64,000 bases of DNA from Enterobacter sp. C2 (GCF_019880405.1 NZ_CP082269.1:1364001-1428000), one strand, 5' to 3'; shown: positions 18,514 through 28,421, counted from the first letter of the stretch. Notes: a model not told the origin generated them from the letters alone. Numbers and translations: made by a program.

Positions 18514-19290
18514 TCAGAAATTCAGCGTCTCGCCGTCTTCCGGCACCAGCACCCTGTCCTGAATGCCATTTTCAGCAGCATACGTACGCAGCTCGTCCCG
18601 GCTCAGCAGGCAATGATTAACCGCCTCCATGTGTGATGCCACCACCGTGGCCGACGGCAGCACCTCAAGCGTGCGCAGCGCGTCCTGCTTACCCATGATA
18701 ATGGCACCGATCCCATCAACCGTCGCCAGACCCATGTTCAGTACCACAACGTCAGGCGCATATTTTTCCAGACTTTCGACGTACGGCGCTACCCAAATTG
18801 TATCTCCGGCTACGTACAGCGTCTTTTCACCTTCCACAGAAAAGACCAAACCGCACGCGTCGCCCAGCCGCTCAGCAACGTCAGGGATGGCGTACGCTTC
18901 GTCGCTGCCGTGTTGACCATCGGTTTTAACCACGTTAATACCCGCAATGACATTGGTGTCAGCCAGCACGCTGACGGCGGTGAAGCCCTGCGAGCGCAAC
19001 AGGGATGCATCACTCTCATTATGGGTATAAATCACGCGGTCTTTTGGGATCAGCTGCTGAGCCGCCTCGTCCCAGTGATCCTGATGCGTGTGCGTCACGA
19101 TAATCACGTCCACGTCGAGCAGATCTTCCACGGAAACCGGCAGCGCGACCATGGGATTGCGCAGATGAGAACGGGCAGTGCCGGGAAAACCGGGCCAGGC
19201 ATCCTTTTCAGAGAGCATCGGATCGATAAGGAAGCGGACGCCAGCATAGTTGAGTTTCAGCGTGGCATTACGTATTTGAGTCAGTTGCAT
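18514..19290 (-). CDS. MBL-fold metallo-hydrolase (UlaG-like)
   Basis: A 258-residue metallo-beta-lactamase-fold protein. The di-metal motif HTHQDHWD is near residue 88; further ligands are likely the aspartate in VAGDTIW (near 165) and the histidine in ASHMEAVNH (near 215). The start MQLTQIRNATLKLNYAGVRF is typical for the small UlaG/YfiP-like hydrolases that act on lactones or phosphodiesters; substrate unknown. It precedes the GlxA-type regulator on the same strand, which suggests a functional pair. Confidence 0.8.
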   Translation of the reverse strand: MQLTQIRNATLKLNYAGVRFLIDPMLSEKDAWPGFPGTARSHLRNPMVALPVSVEDLLDVDVIIVTHTHQDHWDEAAQQLIPKDRVIYTHNESDASLLRSQGFTAVSVLADTNVIAGINVVKTDGQHGSDEAYAIPDVAERLGDACGLVFSVEGEKTLYVAGDTIWVAPYVESLEKYAPDVVVLNMGLATVDGIGAIIMGKQDALRTLEVLPSATVVASHMEAVNHCLLSRDELRTYAAENGIQDRVLVPEDGETLNF

Positions 19291-19633
19291 TTTTTACTCC
19301 GTCAAAAGAACCGCGGCCGTGCGGTCTGTGCATTAAGAGCGCAGTATAAAAAGTCTACGGGCCGGGCGTGAGACGCACTCAGGTCATTATTCGATGGAAT
19401 AGGGTCAAGAATGAACATCAGGCCAGACATCGAAACCGCCTGTGTTGGCAATGACACTGCAGCGGGCGCTGGGCAACGGTGCGGAACTGAAGATCTTGAA
19501 GGATTTAACAAAGTAAATATTCACGGTGCGTAATTTATTAAGAATCGACATATATCTTAATCCCGTCTTAAGACTATTCTACTAACCTGAGCGCTACGTT
19601 AGCCCATCCCGGGCTTTTGCGGAGCGCATTTTT
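19291..19633. other. Intergenic region upstream of the MBL and membrane-protein genes
   Basis: 343 bases holding the divergent promoters of the MBL-fold gene and the four-repeat membrane protein. The right half is AT-rich. An open frame of 40 codons (19411-19533) is present but has no recognisable content and no good ribosome site. I see no palindrome or repeat of note. Confidence 0.5.
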
Positions 19634-20407
19634 ATGCCATATAAATTCACAGAATCCTCTTCTCTGAGTAAAGTTCCTGCGGTAACCATGGCGTTTTGGT
19701 TAACCAAGATTGCAGCAACCACGCTGGGTGAAACCGGTGGTGATGCAGTGACCATGTCAATGGATCTGGGCTACCTTACCGGTACGTTGATTTTTGCCGT
19801 TATCTTTTTCATTGCTGTCGCGGTGCAAATTAAACGCGACAGTTTTAATAAGTGGATCTACTGGTTTACCGTCATTGCCACCACTACCGTGGGTACGACG
19901 CTGGCGGACTTTGCCGATCGCTCATTGGGAATTGGTTACCTCGGTGGAACAGTGCTGCTAAGTACGTTACTGATACTCTCTCTTCTGATATGGCGTGTAT
20001 GCTGCGGCACTATTGCCGTGAGCTCCGTAAACAACGTACGAACAGAAAGTTTTTACTGGGTCACCATTATGTTTTCACAGACGCTGGGAACTGCATTAGG
20101 TGACTGGACCGCAGATAGCGAAGGGCTGGGCTATGGCGGCGGTATTCTGCTGTTTGTTGGGGCACTGGCTATTATCTGGGCCGCCAGCCGCTTTACCTCA
20201 CTTTCACGCACTGCGCTCTTCTGGGCTGCCTTTGTTTTGACCCGTCCTTTGGGCGCGGTCGTAGGCGATTTTATGGATAAACCGCTGGCGGAGGGTGGGC
20301 TGGCGCTTAGCCGCTACAGTGCCTCACTGGCGCTGGTGCTTATTATTATTGGGTTTATCTGGTTAATACCGCAGCGTCCGGCAATGAAAACTGCGGCAAC
20401 GAATTAA
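19634..20407 (+). CDS. COG4705-type integral membrane protein with four internal repeats
   Basis: A 257-residue hydrophobic protein with about eight membrane helices. It is built from four repeats of two helices. Each repeat carries a T-x-L/V-G-x3-G/A-D motif (residues 29-37, 84-92, 149-157, 204-212), followed in the first three by a LGY-x-GGT/TGT segment. The four acidic motifs would lie in the membrane, an arrangement reminiscent of ion or metabolite carriers, but no activity is established for this family that I know of. It stands alone, with an AT-rich upstream region, and is followed by a strong hairpin. Confidence 0.75.
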   Translation: MPYKFTESSSLSKVPAVTMAFWLTKIAATTLGETGGDAVTMSMDLGYLTGTLIFAVIFFIAVAVQIKRDSFNKWIYWFTVIATTTVGTTLADFADRSLGIGYLGGTVLLSTLLILSLLIWRVCCGTIAVSSVNNVRTESFYWVTIMFSQTLGTALGDWTADSEGLGYGGGILLFVGALAIIWAASRFTSLSRTALFWAAFVLTRPLGAVVGDFMDKPLAEGGLALSRYSASLALVLIIIGFIWLIPQRPAMKTAATN

Positions 20408-20450
20408 TCAATCATGGCTCGCCCTTAACGGGGCAGCGTAAATACCTTTA

Positions 20451-20480
20451 CAGGAAAGCAGAGTTCGCTCTGCTTTCCTG
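20451..20480. repeat. Perfect 13-base hairpin with TTCG loop
   Basis: CAGGAAAGCAGAG-TTCG-CTCTGCTTTCCTG, 13 uninterrupted pairs around a very stable tetraloop, 44 bases after the membrane-protein gene. No T-tract follows, so it is more likely an mRNA 3'-end stabiliser or Rho-assisted terminator than a canonical intrinsic terminator. Confidence 0.7.
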
Positions 20481-20594
20481 AGGTTATTCACCTGCTTAAG
20501 CATCAGGCAGGTAATTTAAAGCTTTTGTAAAATCCGATGCATGCGGCGTCGTGCTGGCTACCCTTTATGCCAGAGACCCTAAAAGGAGTGCCCC

Positions 20595-21716
20595 ATGCGT
20601 CGCAACGTTATGATTGCTATACCCGCGCTGTTTCTCTCCGCTTCGATTTTTGCCGCGCCTGCGCCGGTAGCGGTCGAGGTGCTGCAAACTAAACTCGATC
20701 ACCCCTGGTCGCTGGCCTTTTTACCCGACGATAAAGGCATGCTTATCACCCTACGCGGCGGTCAGCTGCGCCACTGGCAGGCGGGAAGTGGACTATCCGA
20801 TCCCCTCTCCGGCGTACCGAAAGTGTGGGCCAACGGGCAGGGCGGCCTGTTTGACGTTGTGCTGGCCCCGGATTTTGCCCAGTCGCGCCGGGTGTGGTTG
20901 AGCTACGCCGAAGCGGGTAATGACGGCCGGGCCGGGACGGCGGTGGGCTACGGACGCTTAAGCGACGATCTCTCCCGGCTGGAGGCGTTTAAGGTGGTCT
21001 TCCGCCAGACGCCTAAGCTCTCTACCGGCAACCACTTTGGCGGACGACTGGTCTTTGATGGCAAGGGCTACCTCTATATTGCGCTGGGCGAAAATAATCA
21101 GCGTCCTACCGCCCAGGATCTCGATAAGCTTCAAGGGAAAGTGGTGCGCCTGACCGATCAGAGCGCTGTACCAGATGATAACCCCTTTGCCAACGACGCC
21201 AACGCGCGCAAGGAGATCTGGTCCTACGGCATCCGTAACCCCCAGGGGATGGCGATGAATCCCTGGACCGACGCGCTATGGCTGAACGAGCACGGCCCGC
21301 GCGGCGGCGACGAAATTAATATCCCGCAGAGAGGTAAAAACTACGGCTGGCCGCTGGCGACCTGGGGCATTAACTACAGCGGGATGAAGATCCCCGAGGC
21401 GAAGGGGGAGATTGTGGCCGGAACCGAGCAGCCTGCGTTCTACTGGAAAAACTCCCCGGCGGTCAGCGGCATGGCGTTCTATAACGCATCGACCTTCCCA
21501 CAGTGGCAGCACAAGCTGTTTATCGGCGCGCTGAAGGACAAGGACGTCATTGTCATGAGCGTGAACGGAGATAAGGTCACCGAGGACGGGCGCATTCTGG
21601 GCGATCGCAACCAGCGCATCCGCGACGTGCGGGTTGGCCCCGACGGCTACCTCTATGTGCTCACCGACGAGTCCGACGGCGAGCTGTTAAAGGTGAGTCC
21701 GGCAGGGGCACAATAA
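20595..21716 (+). CDS. yliI: PQQ-dependent soluble aldose sugar dehydrogenase (Asd/YliI)
   Basis: Periplasmic quinoprotein of 373 residues, close to E. coli YliI (371). Signal peptide of about 20 residues ending AAPAP. Six-bladed propeller of the soluble glucose-dehydrogenase family with LDHPWSLAFLPD, the catalytic region STGNHFGGRLVFD near residue 140, YGIRNPQGMA and NEHGPRGGDEIN. It oxidises aldoses with PQQ as cofactor. This is a second PQQ enzyme in the window, again without pqq genes. Its 3' end lies only eight bases from the convergent gstB. Confidence 0.96.
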   Translation: MRRNVMIAIPALFLSASIFAAPAPVAVEVLQTKLDHPWSLAFLPDDKGMLITLRGGQLRHWQAGSGLSDPLSGVPKVWANGQGGLFDVVLAPDFAQSRRVWLSYAEAGNDGRAGTAVGYGRLSDDLSRLEAFKVVFRQTPKLSTGNHFGGRLVFDGKGYLYIALGENNQRPTAQDLDKLQGKVVRLTDQSAVPDDNPFANDANARKEIWSYGIRNPQGMAMNPWTDALWLNEHGPRGGDEINIPQRGKNYGWPLATWGINYSGMKIPEAKGEIVAGTEQPAFYWKNSPAVSGMAFYNASTFPQWQHKLFIGALKDKDVIVMSVNGDKVTEDGRILGDRNQRIRDVRVGPDGYLYVLTDESDGELLKVSPAGAQ

Positions 21717-21724
21717 AGACCGGG

Positions 21725-22351
21725 TTAGGTTACCGGGATCATCACGACTTTGCGGAAGGCGGGGCGCTCGCTAAGGGCGTCATACCAGCGCTGGATATGC
21801 GGACGTGGCGTCCACGTCAGGCCTACGTTCCACAGGCTATAGACGAAAGGCGCAACGGCGATATCCCCGAGGCCAAACTCCTCGCCGGAGAGCCAGGGTG
21901 AGGCCGCCAGGGCGTTATCCAGAATCTCAAACAGCGGCTCGCAGGCGGCAATGCCCGCCTCAATCACTGCCGGATCGCGTTTTTCCACCGGTGTGCGCAC
22001 CAGGTTCATCAATAGCACCCGGTGAGCCGGGGAGAGCGTGCCATTGGCCCAGTCCATCCACTTCTCTGCTTGCGCACGGGCGGCGGGTGACTCAATCCAC
22101 AGTCGTCCCAGGCCATACTGCGCTGCCAGGAAGCGCACGATGGTATTTGACTCCCACAGCACGCTATCGGTCTCATCGTCGCGGAACAGCGGCACCAGCC
22201 CATTGGGATTCAGCGCCAGATACTCCGGGCTGTGGTTCAGACCGTGCTCCAGGCCAGCCAGAATTTGCGTATACGGCAGCTCCAGCTCTTCCAGGGTCCA
22301 TAAAACTTTTTTAACGTTAGTTGAGTTGTTTCTGCCCCACAGCGTGATCAT
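21725..22351 (-). CDS. gstB: Glutathione S-transferase GstB
   Basis: Cytoplasmic glutathione transferase, 208 residues as in E. coli GstB (YliJ). N-terminal thioredoxin-like domain starts [20 protein letters not shown], and the [10 protein letters not shown] segment near residue 66 binds the gamma-glutamyl part of glutathione; the rest is the alpha-helical domain. It conjugates or dehalogenates electrophiles such as bromoacetate in E. coli. It converges with yliI with only eight bases between the stops. Confidence 0.96.
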   Translation of the reverse strand: MITLWGRNNSTNVKKVLWTLEELELPYTQILAGLEHGLNHSPEYLALNPNGLVPLFRDDETDSVLWESNTIVRFLAAQYGLGRLWIESPAARAQAEKWMDWANGTLSPAHRVLLMNLVRTPVEKRDPAVIEAGIAACEPLFEILDNALAASPWLSGEEFGLGDIAVAPFVYSLWNVGLTWTPRPHIQRWYDALSERPAFRKVVMIPVT

Positions 22352-22544
22352 AAAAACTCCTTCTTCTCGTCAGCAACCAGCGCTGTTATCAGCACCTTAT
22401 GGCTGACATAGTGGGATAAAGTGAACATTCAGGCAACGAATAACAAAAAAATCCCACTCGCAGCAGCATGGGAATGTGATTTTGCGTAAACTTTAAAAAA
22501 CTTTACCAGCTGGCGGTTTTCTTCACGGCTTTTGTACGTTACTA

Positions 22545-22570
22545 CTCACCGTTTAGCGCGTAGCGGTGAG
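22545..22570. repeat. Inverted repeat in the dacC leader
   Basis: CTCACCG / CGGTGAG, seven perfect pairs, 12-base loop, about 40 bases upstream of the dacC start codon. Could be an operator or an mRNA leader hairpin; nothing in the sequence decides. Confidence 0.4.
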
Positions 22571-22608
22571 CTAACGCGGTTTTTAGAATGGATACTCGGG
22601 TGGCCTTT

Positions 22609-23817
22609 ATGACGCATTTTTCTCTGTCCCTCCGCAGCCTGGCTACGGCCTCGGCGCTTGTGGTTCTTTTTTCTCCCTCGCTGTTTGCCGCCGAGCAGAT
22701 CGCGGCCCCGGCAGCCCCTGCGGTTGATGCCCGGGCATGGATCCTGATGGATTACGCCAGCGGCAAAGTGCTGGCGGAAGGTAACGCCGATGAGAAGCTG
22801 GATCCGGCCAGTTTGACCAAGCTGATGACCAGCTACGTCACCGGCCAGGCGCTGAAGGCGGGAAAAATTCACCTCAATGATATGGTCACCGTGGGTAAAG
22901 ACGCGTGGGCAACCGGCAACCCGGCCTTGCGCGGTTCGTCGCTGATGTTCCTTAAGCCTGGCGATCAGGTCTCGGTAGCGGATCTCAATAAAGGGGTGAT
23001 CATCCAGTCGGGGAACGATGCCAGCATCGCCATTGCCGACTACGTGGCGGGGAGCCAGGACGCCTTTGTCGGCCTGATGAACAACTACGCCCAGCGGCTG
23101 GGGCTGACCAATACCACCTTTAAAACGGTGCATGGCCTCGACGCGCCGGGGCAGTTCAGCACCGCCCGCGATATGGCTCTACTGGGCAAAGCGCTGATCC
23201 ATGACGTGCCGGAAGAGTATGCCATCCATAAAGAGAAAGAGTTTACCTTCAACAAGATTCGCCAGCCGAACCGTAACCGCCTGCTGTGGAGCACCAATAT
23301 CAACGTCGACGGGATGAAGACCGGCACCACCGAAGGTGCGGGCTACAACCTGGTGGCCTCGGCTACACAGGGGGATATGCGGCTCATCTCGGTCGTGCTG
23401 GGCAGTAAAACCGATCGTATCCGCTTTAACGAGTCAGAGAAGCTGCTCACCTGGGGCTTCCGCTTCTTTGAAACCGTGACCCCAATCAAGCCCGATGCCA
23501 CCTTCGCCACTACCCGCGTGTGGTTTGGCGACACCAGCGAGGCGAAGCTCGGCGCAGGCGAGGCGGGCTCAATCACCATTCCTAAAGGGCAGCTGAAAAA
23601 CCTGAAGGCGACCTGGAAATTAAACGACCCGCAGCTCACCGCGCCGCTGAAAAAAGGCCAGGTGGTGGGGGCTATCGATTTTCAGCTTAACGGTAAATCC
23701 ATTGAGCAGCGTCCGCTGATCGTCATGGAGGCGGTAGATGAGGGCGGATTCTTGAGCCGGATGTGGGATTTCGTGCTGATGAAACTCCACGGCTGGTTCG
23801 GCAGTTGGTTCTCGTAG
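22609..23817 (+). CDS. dacC: D-alanyl-D-alanine carboxypeptidase DacC (PBP6a)
   Basis: Low-molecular-weight penicillin-binding protein of 402 residues (400 in E. coli). Signal peptide ends SLFAAEQ. Active-site motifs are SLTK (nucleophile serine near residue 66), SGND near 132 and KTGT near 235. A C-terminal amphipathic helix ([18 protein letters not shown]) anchors it to the outer face of the inner membrane. It trims the terminal D-alanine of peptidoglycan stem peptides. Start set at MTHFSL to match E. coli; an in-frame ATG at 22588 is less likely. Confidence 0.96.
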   Translation: MTHFSLSLRSLATASALVVLFSPSLFAAEQIAAPAAPAVDARAWILMDYASGKVLAEGNADEKLDPASLTKLMTSYVTGQALKAGKIHLNDMVTVGKDAWATGNPALRGSSLMFLKPGDQVSVADLNKGVIIQSGNDASIAIADYVAGSQDAFVGLMNNYAQRLGLTNTTFKTVHGLDAPGQFSTARDMALLGKALIHDVPEEYAIHKEKEFTFNKIRQPNRNRLLWSTNINVDGMKTGTTEGAGYNLVASATQGDMRLISVVLGSKTDRIRFNESEKLLTWGFRFFETVTPIKPDATFATTRVWFGDTSEAKLGAGEAGSITIPKGQLKNLKATWKLNDPQLTAPLKKGQVVGAIDFQLNGKSIEQRPLIVMEAVDEGGFLSRMWDFVLMKLHGWFGSWFS

Positions 23818-23831
23818 GCCAGCCGCCTGCC

Positions 23832-24590
23832 TTAGTAGAGCAGGGCGATATGCTGGGCTTTTGCCAGCGCGCTGAGGCTATCGTCAGGGCGGACGTCGCT
23901 GGCGATAGCATCAAACTGGCTCAGGTCGCCCATGCAGGCCGGGCGCACTTTGCCAAACTTGCTGTGATCGACCACCAGCACGTGATACTGCGCCCGGCTC
24001 ATCGCCCAGTGCTTTACCGGCAGTTCCTCAAGGTTAAAGCAGGTTGCACCCATCTCCGGATGGACGCCCGCCGCGGAATAGAAGGCGAGATCCGGACAGA
24101 GATTGTTTAGCGTCTCTTTAAAGTTGAGCGGGTTGAAGATGCCGTTGCTGGCGTGGAACTCCCCGCCGCAGAGAATCGTCCGGCAGAGCGGCTTCTCCTG
24201 GAGCGCGAGAAAGGTATTCAGGGCGTAGCAGACGGCAGTGAAGGGAAGCTCGTCGCTGATGGCGTCGATAATCCACGGCGTCGTGGTGCCGCAGTCGAAA
24301 AAAACCATCTGGTGGGCCTGCACCAGCGTTGCCGCATGGCGGGCAGCGAGGCGCTTCTCCTCCACCAGACGCGTTTTCTGATCGCTCAGCAGATAGTGGC
24401 TGGCGGTGCGCGGCTCCAGCACCAGGTAGCCCCCCAGCAGCACCACCGGTGCGCTTTTGGCGTTCAGATCGCGACGAATGGTCATTTCAGACACGCCAAG
24501 CAACGTTGCTGCCTCTTTCAGATGCAGCTTGTCGCTCCGCTTCAGGGCCTGAAGCAGCTGGCCGATCCTTTCGTCACGTTTCGTTTCCAT
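23832..24590 (-). CDS. deoR: Deoxyribonucleoside regulator DeoR
   Basis: DeoR repressor of 252 residues, the length of E. coli DeoR, when started at the ATG at 24590 (METKRDERIGQLL); a longer frame exists but the extra ten residues have no counterpart. N-terminal helix-turn-helix LKEAATLLGVSEMTIRRDL, then the effector domain with the CGTTT phosphate loop near residue 98. It represses the deo and nupG genes and is released by deoxyribose 5-phosphate. Convergent with dacC. Confidence 0.95.
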   Translation of the reverse strand: METKRDERIGQLLQALKRSDKLHLKEAATLLGVSEMTIRRDLNAKSAPVVLLGGYLVLEPRTASHYLLSDQKTRLVEEKRLAARHAATLVQAHQMVFFDCGTTTPWIIDAISDELPFTAVCYALNTFLALQEKPLCRTILCGGEFHASNGIFNPLNFKETLNNLCPDLAFYSAAGVHPEMGATCFNLEELPVKHWAMSRAQYHVLVVDHSKFGKVRPACMGDLSQFDAIASDVRPDDSLSALAKAQHIALLY

Positions 24591-24676
24591 AAATCCCCTG
24601 GCGCAATATCCTTGGCACATTAGTAAAACCCTGCCTGGGGCAGGGCGTCCAATATTACCTGCGCGGCCAGGTTAAG

Positions 24677-25285
24677 TCACCCACGCACCCAGCCTTTACG
24701 GATAGGCAGAGCAAAACAGCGGCGGTAGACGAGGTGCAGGGCCCGCAGCACGCCCCTCCCGCAAACCTGCCAGAGCATCTGCGCGGCCAGGCAGCCGCTG
24801 AGGGCAATCAGCAATCCGCCCAGCATATCCAGCGGCCAGTGAATGCCTAAATAGACGCGTGACCAGGCGATGCTCAACGCGATGGCCAGCAGCGCGCAGC
24901 CAGACCAGAGCCGATGCCAGAACAGAAACGCCAGTGCGAAGGTAAACGCCACCGTACCGTGATCGCTGGGGTAGGAGTAGTTCGCCGCGTGATGTAAAAA
25001 ATTATAGCCCGCGTTCTGGGCAAAGGGCCTGTCGTGGGGGAAAAGATGACCTGTCAACCAGGAGAGGCTCATGCTTACCACCAGCGCCATTACCGTTTTG
25101 ATCACTAGCTGGCGCTGGGCGCTCACCCGCGCGTGCGGGCCCCAGAGCCACAGCGCCATCACCAGCAGCGGCAGCAGGGTAATCAGATCCTTGGCGATAT
25201 ATATTGCTAAGGCAATCAGCCAGGACGGGGAATCAGGGGTGGCGTTCAGCCAGTAAAAAAGCGTGTGGTTGAGATTTTCCAGCAT
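24677..25285 (-). CDS. ybjG: Undecaprenyl-diphosphatase YbjG (PAP2 family)
   Basis: Inner-membrane phosphatase of 202 residues that regenerates undecaprenyl phosphate from the diphosphate on the periplasmic side. PAP2 motifs are all visible: HDRPFAQN near residue 82, PSDHGTVAF near 106 and SRVYLGIHWPLD near 150. Close to E. coli YbjG (BcrC-like, 198 residues), including the C-terminus FALPIRKGWVRG. Same strand as deoR downstream, divergent from mdfA. Confidence 0.95.
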   Translation of the reverse strand: MLENLNHTLFYWLNATPDSPSWLIALAIYIAKDLITLLPLLVMALWLWGPHARVSAQRQLVIKTVMALVVSMSLSWLTGHLFPHDRPFAQNAGYNFLHHAANYSYPSDHGTVAFTFALAFLFWHRLWSGCALLAIALSIAWSRVYLGIHWPLDMLGGLLIALSGCLAAQMLWQVCGRGVLRALHLVYRRCFALPIRKGWVRG

Positions 25286-25457
25286 GGGGTGTCGTCACTC
25301 CTGTTGACCGTAAAAGAGGGCATCCATTGTGCAGCGCGTACCTTAAACAAACCTTAAGCATTTAAAGCGTATTAACGTGCGCTGCCACAGAGAATTCACT
25401 ACCGCCAGGGCGACGTTTTCACTACACTCTGCGCGATCTTAAGGATAAAGAGGCTAC

Positions 25458-26690
25458 ATGCAAAATCGTTCATCTTCCAGAGGCCGTTTAGGCCGCCAGG
25501 CACTGATGTTTCCCCTGTGCCTGGTGCTCTACGAGTTCTCTACCTATATCGGCAACGACATGATCCAGCCGGGGATGCTGGCCGTGGTTGCGCAGTATCA
25601 TGCTGGCATCGAGTGGGTGCCCACCTCCATGACCGCCTATCTGGCCGGGGGCATGTTTTTACAGTGGCTGCTCGGGCCGCTGTCGGACCGCATTGGCCGC
25701 CGTCCGGTAATGCTCACTGGGGTGGTGTGGTTTATTGTCACCTGTCTGGCAACTCTGCTGGCGCAGAACATTGAGCAGTTCACTCTCCTGCGCTTCTTGC
25801 AGGGCGTGAGCCTCTGCTTTATCGGCGCGGTGGGCTATGCCGCCATCCAGGAGTCGTTTGAGGAGGCGGTGTGCATCAAAATCACTGCCCTGATGGCGAA
25901 CGTGGCGCTAATCGCCCCTCTGCTTGGCCCGCTGGTGGGAGCCGCGTGGGTGAACATTGCCCCCTGGGAGGGGATGTTTGTACTTTTCGCAGTGCTGGCG
26001 GCCATCGCTTTCTTTGGCCTGCAACGGGCGATGCCGGAGACCGCTACCCGTCTGGGGGAGAAGCTCTCCATGAAAGAGCTGGGCCGGGATTATAAAGCGG
26101 TGCTGAAAAATGGCCGCTTCGTCGCCGGTGCGCTGGCGACGGGCTTTGTCAGCCTGCCGCTGCTGGCATGGATCGCCCAGTCGCCGATCATTATTATCAG
26201 CGGCGAAGGGATGAGCAGCTATGAGTACGGCCTGCTGCAGGTGCCGATCTTCGGCGCGTTGATCGCGGGTAACCTCGTGCTGGCCCGGCTGACTTCGCGG
26301 CGCAGCGTGCGGTCGCTGATCATCATGGGCGGCTGGCCAATTGTTGCCGGACTGCTGCTGGCGGCCGTGGCGACGATGGTCTCCTCTCACGCCTACCTGT
26401 GGATGACCGCCGGACTGAGCCTCTACGCGTTCGGTATCGGCCTCGCCAACGCCGGGCTGGTACGCCTGACGCTGTTTGCCAGCGACATCAGCAAAGGAAC
26501 GGTATCCGCCGCCATGGGCATGTTACAGATGGCGATATTTACCGTTGGCATTGAGCTGAGCAAGCACGCTTACCTGAGCGGTGGCGAAGGGCTGTTTAGC
26601 CTCTTCAACCTGGTAAACGGCCTGCTCTGGCTGGGATTGATGGTGATCTTCCTTAAGGACCGGTCGGTGGGGCGCTCTCTGAACGGTTAG
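25458..26690 (+). CDS. mdfA: Multidrug/cation-proton antiporter MdfA (Cmr)
   Basis: Major facilitator of 410 residues with twelve membrane helices, closely matching E. coli MdfA. Key residues are visible: Glu26 and Asp34 in the first helix ([11 protein letters not shown]), Arg112 (LRFLQG) in helix four, and the motif [12 protein letters not shown] in the loop between helices two and three. It exports chloramphenicol, ethidium and other lipophilic or cationic compounds. Its last 38 bases overlap the end of the convergent ybjJ gene. Confidence 0.97.
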   Translation: MQNRSSSRGRLGRQALMFPLCLVLYEFSTYIGNDMIQPGMLAVVAQYHAGIEWVPTSMTAYLAGGMFLQWLLGPLSDRIGRRPVMLTGVVWFIVTCLATLLAQNIEQFTLLRFLQGVSLCFIGAVGYAAIQESFEEAVCIKITALMANVALIAPLLGPLVGAAWVNIAPWEGMFVLFAVLAAIAFFGLQRAMPETATRLGEKLSMKELGRDYKAVLKNGRFVAGALATGFVSLPLLAWIAQSPIIIISGEGMSSYEYGLLQVPIFGALIAGNLVLARLTSRRSVRSLIIMGGWPIVAGLLLAAVATMVSSHAYLWMTAGLSLYAFGIGLANAGLVRLTLFASDISKGTVSAAMGMLQMAIFTVGIELSKHAYLSGGEGLFSLFNLVNGLLWLGLMVIFLKDRSVGRSLNG

Positions 26691-27873
26691 TGCAATCCTG
26701 GCCCGGTTTCGCAACCGCGCGGGCCACGATGACCGCAACCACCATCAGCGCCAGCACCACCATCATGGCGCTACGCAGGCCGTAGTGCTCGCCCAGGAAG
26801 CCCAGCAGCGGCGGCCCCACCAGAAACGCCAGGTACCCGGTTGTCGCCACCACGCTTACGCGGGTTGCGGCGTCCGGCCCGGTGTCGCTGGCGGCAGAGA
26901 TGGTCAGCGGGAAGCCAAGCGACGCCCCCAGGCCCCACAGCAGAACAGAGACGCCAGCTACCCACGCGCTGTCGACGAAGATGATCAGCGCGATCCCCAG
27001 CCCGCCCATAATCGCACTGGCCCGCACCACTGTGACGCGGCTATAGCGATCGATAAACCAGCCCCCGGTGAAACGTCCGACGGTCATGCCCAGGGTGAAG
27101 CCGGTGTAGATCAGCGATCCGGAGGTCGGGGTAAAGCCGTGACCGTCCACCATCAGCAGCGGCAGCCAGTCGTTAGCGGAGCCTTCGGCAAAGGCCATTG
27201 CCAGTACCACCACACCAATCAGCAGCAGCTGGGTATCGCGATAGAAGGGACGCCCTTTCTGCTTTTTCTGCGTGTCGCTGGCATCGTTGCGTCCGGTACC
27301 GTCGGGGATAGCGGTAATGGCTATCAGAATGGGCACGATGGCCACCAGACCGGCCAGCAGAACGTGCAGCGTGGCGGTCACGCCCCAAGCGGTAAGCGTC
27401 ATACCGATACCCGCGCCCACCAGCGTGCCGAGGCTGTAGAAGCCATGCATCATTGGCAGCACGGTTTTATTCATCTTCTGCTCCACCACCGCGCCTTCAA
27501 TATTAATTGCCACTTCGGCTGCCCCGAGGCTGCTGCCGAACAGTGCCAGCCCGATGGCAAACAGCAGCGGCGAGGCAAACCACAGGGCGAGGCTCAGCGC
27601 CATCATGCCGCAGACCGACAGCGCCATGCAGGCGCGAATAACGTTGCGGGTGCCGAAACGCTTGACCAGCCACGCGGAGGAGAGAATGCCGCTCATTGAG
27701 CCGACGGAGAGGCCAAACAGTACCGCGCCCATCTCGGCGGTAGAAACCGACAGGAGGTCGCGGATCGCCGGGGTGCGCGATGCCCAGGAGGCCATCAGCA
27801 GGCCGGGAATAAAGAAGAAGGTAAATAGAGCCCAGAGGCGATGGTTAAGTGCAGAGCGAGAAGAGGAGGTCAT
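26653..27873 (-). CDS. ybjJ: MFS transporter YbjJ
   Basis: Inner-membrane major facilitator of 406 residues, twelve helices, matching E. coli YbjJ (402). Substrate not established. The beginning [18 protein letters not shown] is typical of the YbjJ/FucP-like group. The C-terminal coding end runs 38 bases into mdfA on the other strand; the tail ([12 protein letters not shown]) is encoded there and is probably not conserved. Confidence 0.9.
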   Translation of the reverse strand: MTSSSRSALNHRLWALFTFFFIPGLLMASWASRTPAIRDLLSVSTAEMGAVLFGLSVGSMSGILSSAWLVKRFGTRNVIRACMALSVCGMMALSLALWFASPLLFAIGLALFGSSLGAAEVAINIEGAVVEQKMNKTVLPMMHGFYSLGTLVGAGIGMTLTAWGVTATLHVLLAGLVAIVPILIAITAIPDGTGRNDASDTQKKQKGRPFYRDTQLLLIGVVVLAMAFAEGSANDWLPLLMVDGHGFTPTSGSLIYTGFTLGMTVGRFTGGWFIDRYSRVTVVRASAIMGGLGIALIIFVDSAWVAGVSVLLWGLGASLGFPLTISAASDTGPDAATRVSVVATTGYLAFLVGPPLLGFLGEHYGLRSAMMVVLALMVVAVIVARAVAKPGQDCTNRSESAPPTGP

Positions 27874-27965
27874 AGCGTCTTGTCTGTCGTTATGGTTTTG
27901 GCGTCGGTTAACAGTAGCAAGATTTGGCGAGGATTGCAGGGGAGATGTCGGATGTACCAGCCCGT

Positions 27966-27995
27966 AGACCCGGCAAACGTCAGTGCCGCCGGGCG
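27966..27995. repeat. REP-like palindrome
   Basis: Contains ACCCGGC, an interior of about ten bases and GCCGCCGGGC, between ybjJ and a small membrane-protein gene. Resembles the enterobacterial REP type but is shorter. Confidence 0.55.
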
Positions 27996-27997
27996 AA

Positions 27998-28210
27998 TTA
28001 GCGAGTTTTAACGAGCTTGTGTGCCATAAGCATAATTAAGACATACGCAGCAATCCCGCCAGCCAGCGCGATGAGAGGACCTATTATTCGCATTATCCCC
28101 TCATTAAGAAAACCAGTATAAAACATACCAAAAAGGGTAAGCGTCAGAATAAGCGTGCCGAACAGCTCTGACGTAAATGTAATCGCTAGTTTTACTATTT
28201 TCGATAGCAC
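27998..28210 (-). CDS. Small two-helix membrane protein, unknown
   Basis: 70 residues with two hydrophobic helices (about 8-30 and 38-62) and a basic C-terminus (HKLVKTR). The ATG is preceded by AGGAG at good spacing. I do not recognise a family; nothing in this position is known to me in E. coli, where other genes lie between ybjJ and ybjL. It is probably expressed as a single gene, as the rybB terminator lies upstream. Confidence 0.6.
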   Translation of the reverse strand: MLSKIVKLAITFTSELFGTLILTLTLFGMFYTGFLNEGIMRIIGPLIALAGGIAAYVLIMLMAHKLVKTR

Positions 28211-28341
28211 GTAATTACTCCTCTATTCTCCATGAATCCATCTTCTGAGAGATGTTGGCTAACCTTTGCTCTGGGATTAAACGCCGGGCGGCGCTGCGCT
28301 TATACCGGCCTACAAAACCGATTTTAAAACCTTCAGGCAAT

Positions 28342-28421
28342 AAAAAACCCATCAACCTTGAACCAAAGATGGCGGGGTTGATGGGCTCCACAAAATGGGG
28401 ACATCAAAGAAAAGCAGTGGC
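28342..28421 (-). ncRNA. rybB: Sigma-E-dependent small RNA RybB
   Basis: On the minus strand the RNA starts GCCACUGCUUUUCUUUGAUG, identical to the conserved seed region of RybB, continues through GUCCCCAUUUUGUGGAGC, and ends in the terminator stem CCCAUCAACC / GGUUGAUGGG followed by U6. Length is about 80 nucleotides as known. RybB, with Hfq, represses outer-membrane porin mRNAs when sigma-E is activated. It sits beside ybjL as in E. coli. Confidence 0.96.

Noticed and set aside
19411-19533. 40-codon frame upstream of the four-repeat membrane protein
   Set aside because: Starts with ATG but lacks a convincing ribosome site and any recognisable content.
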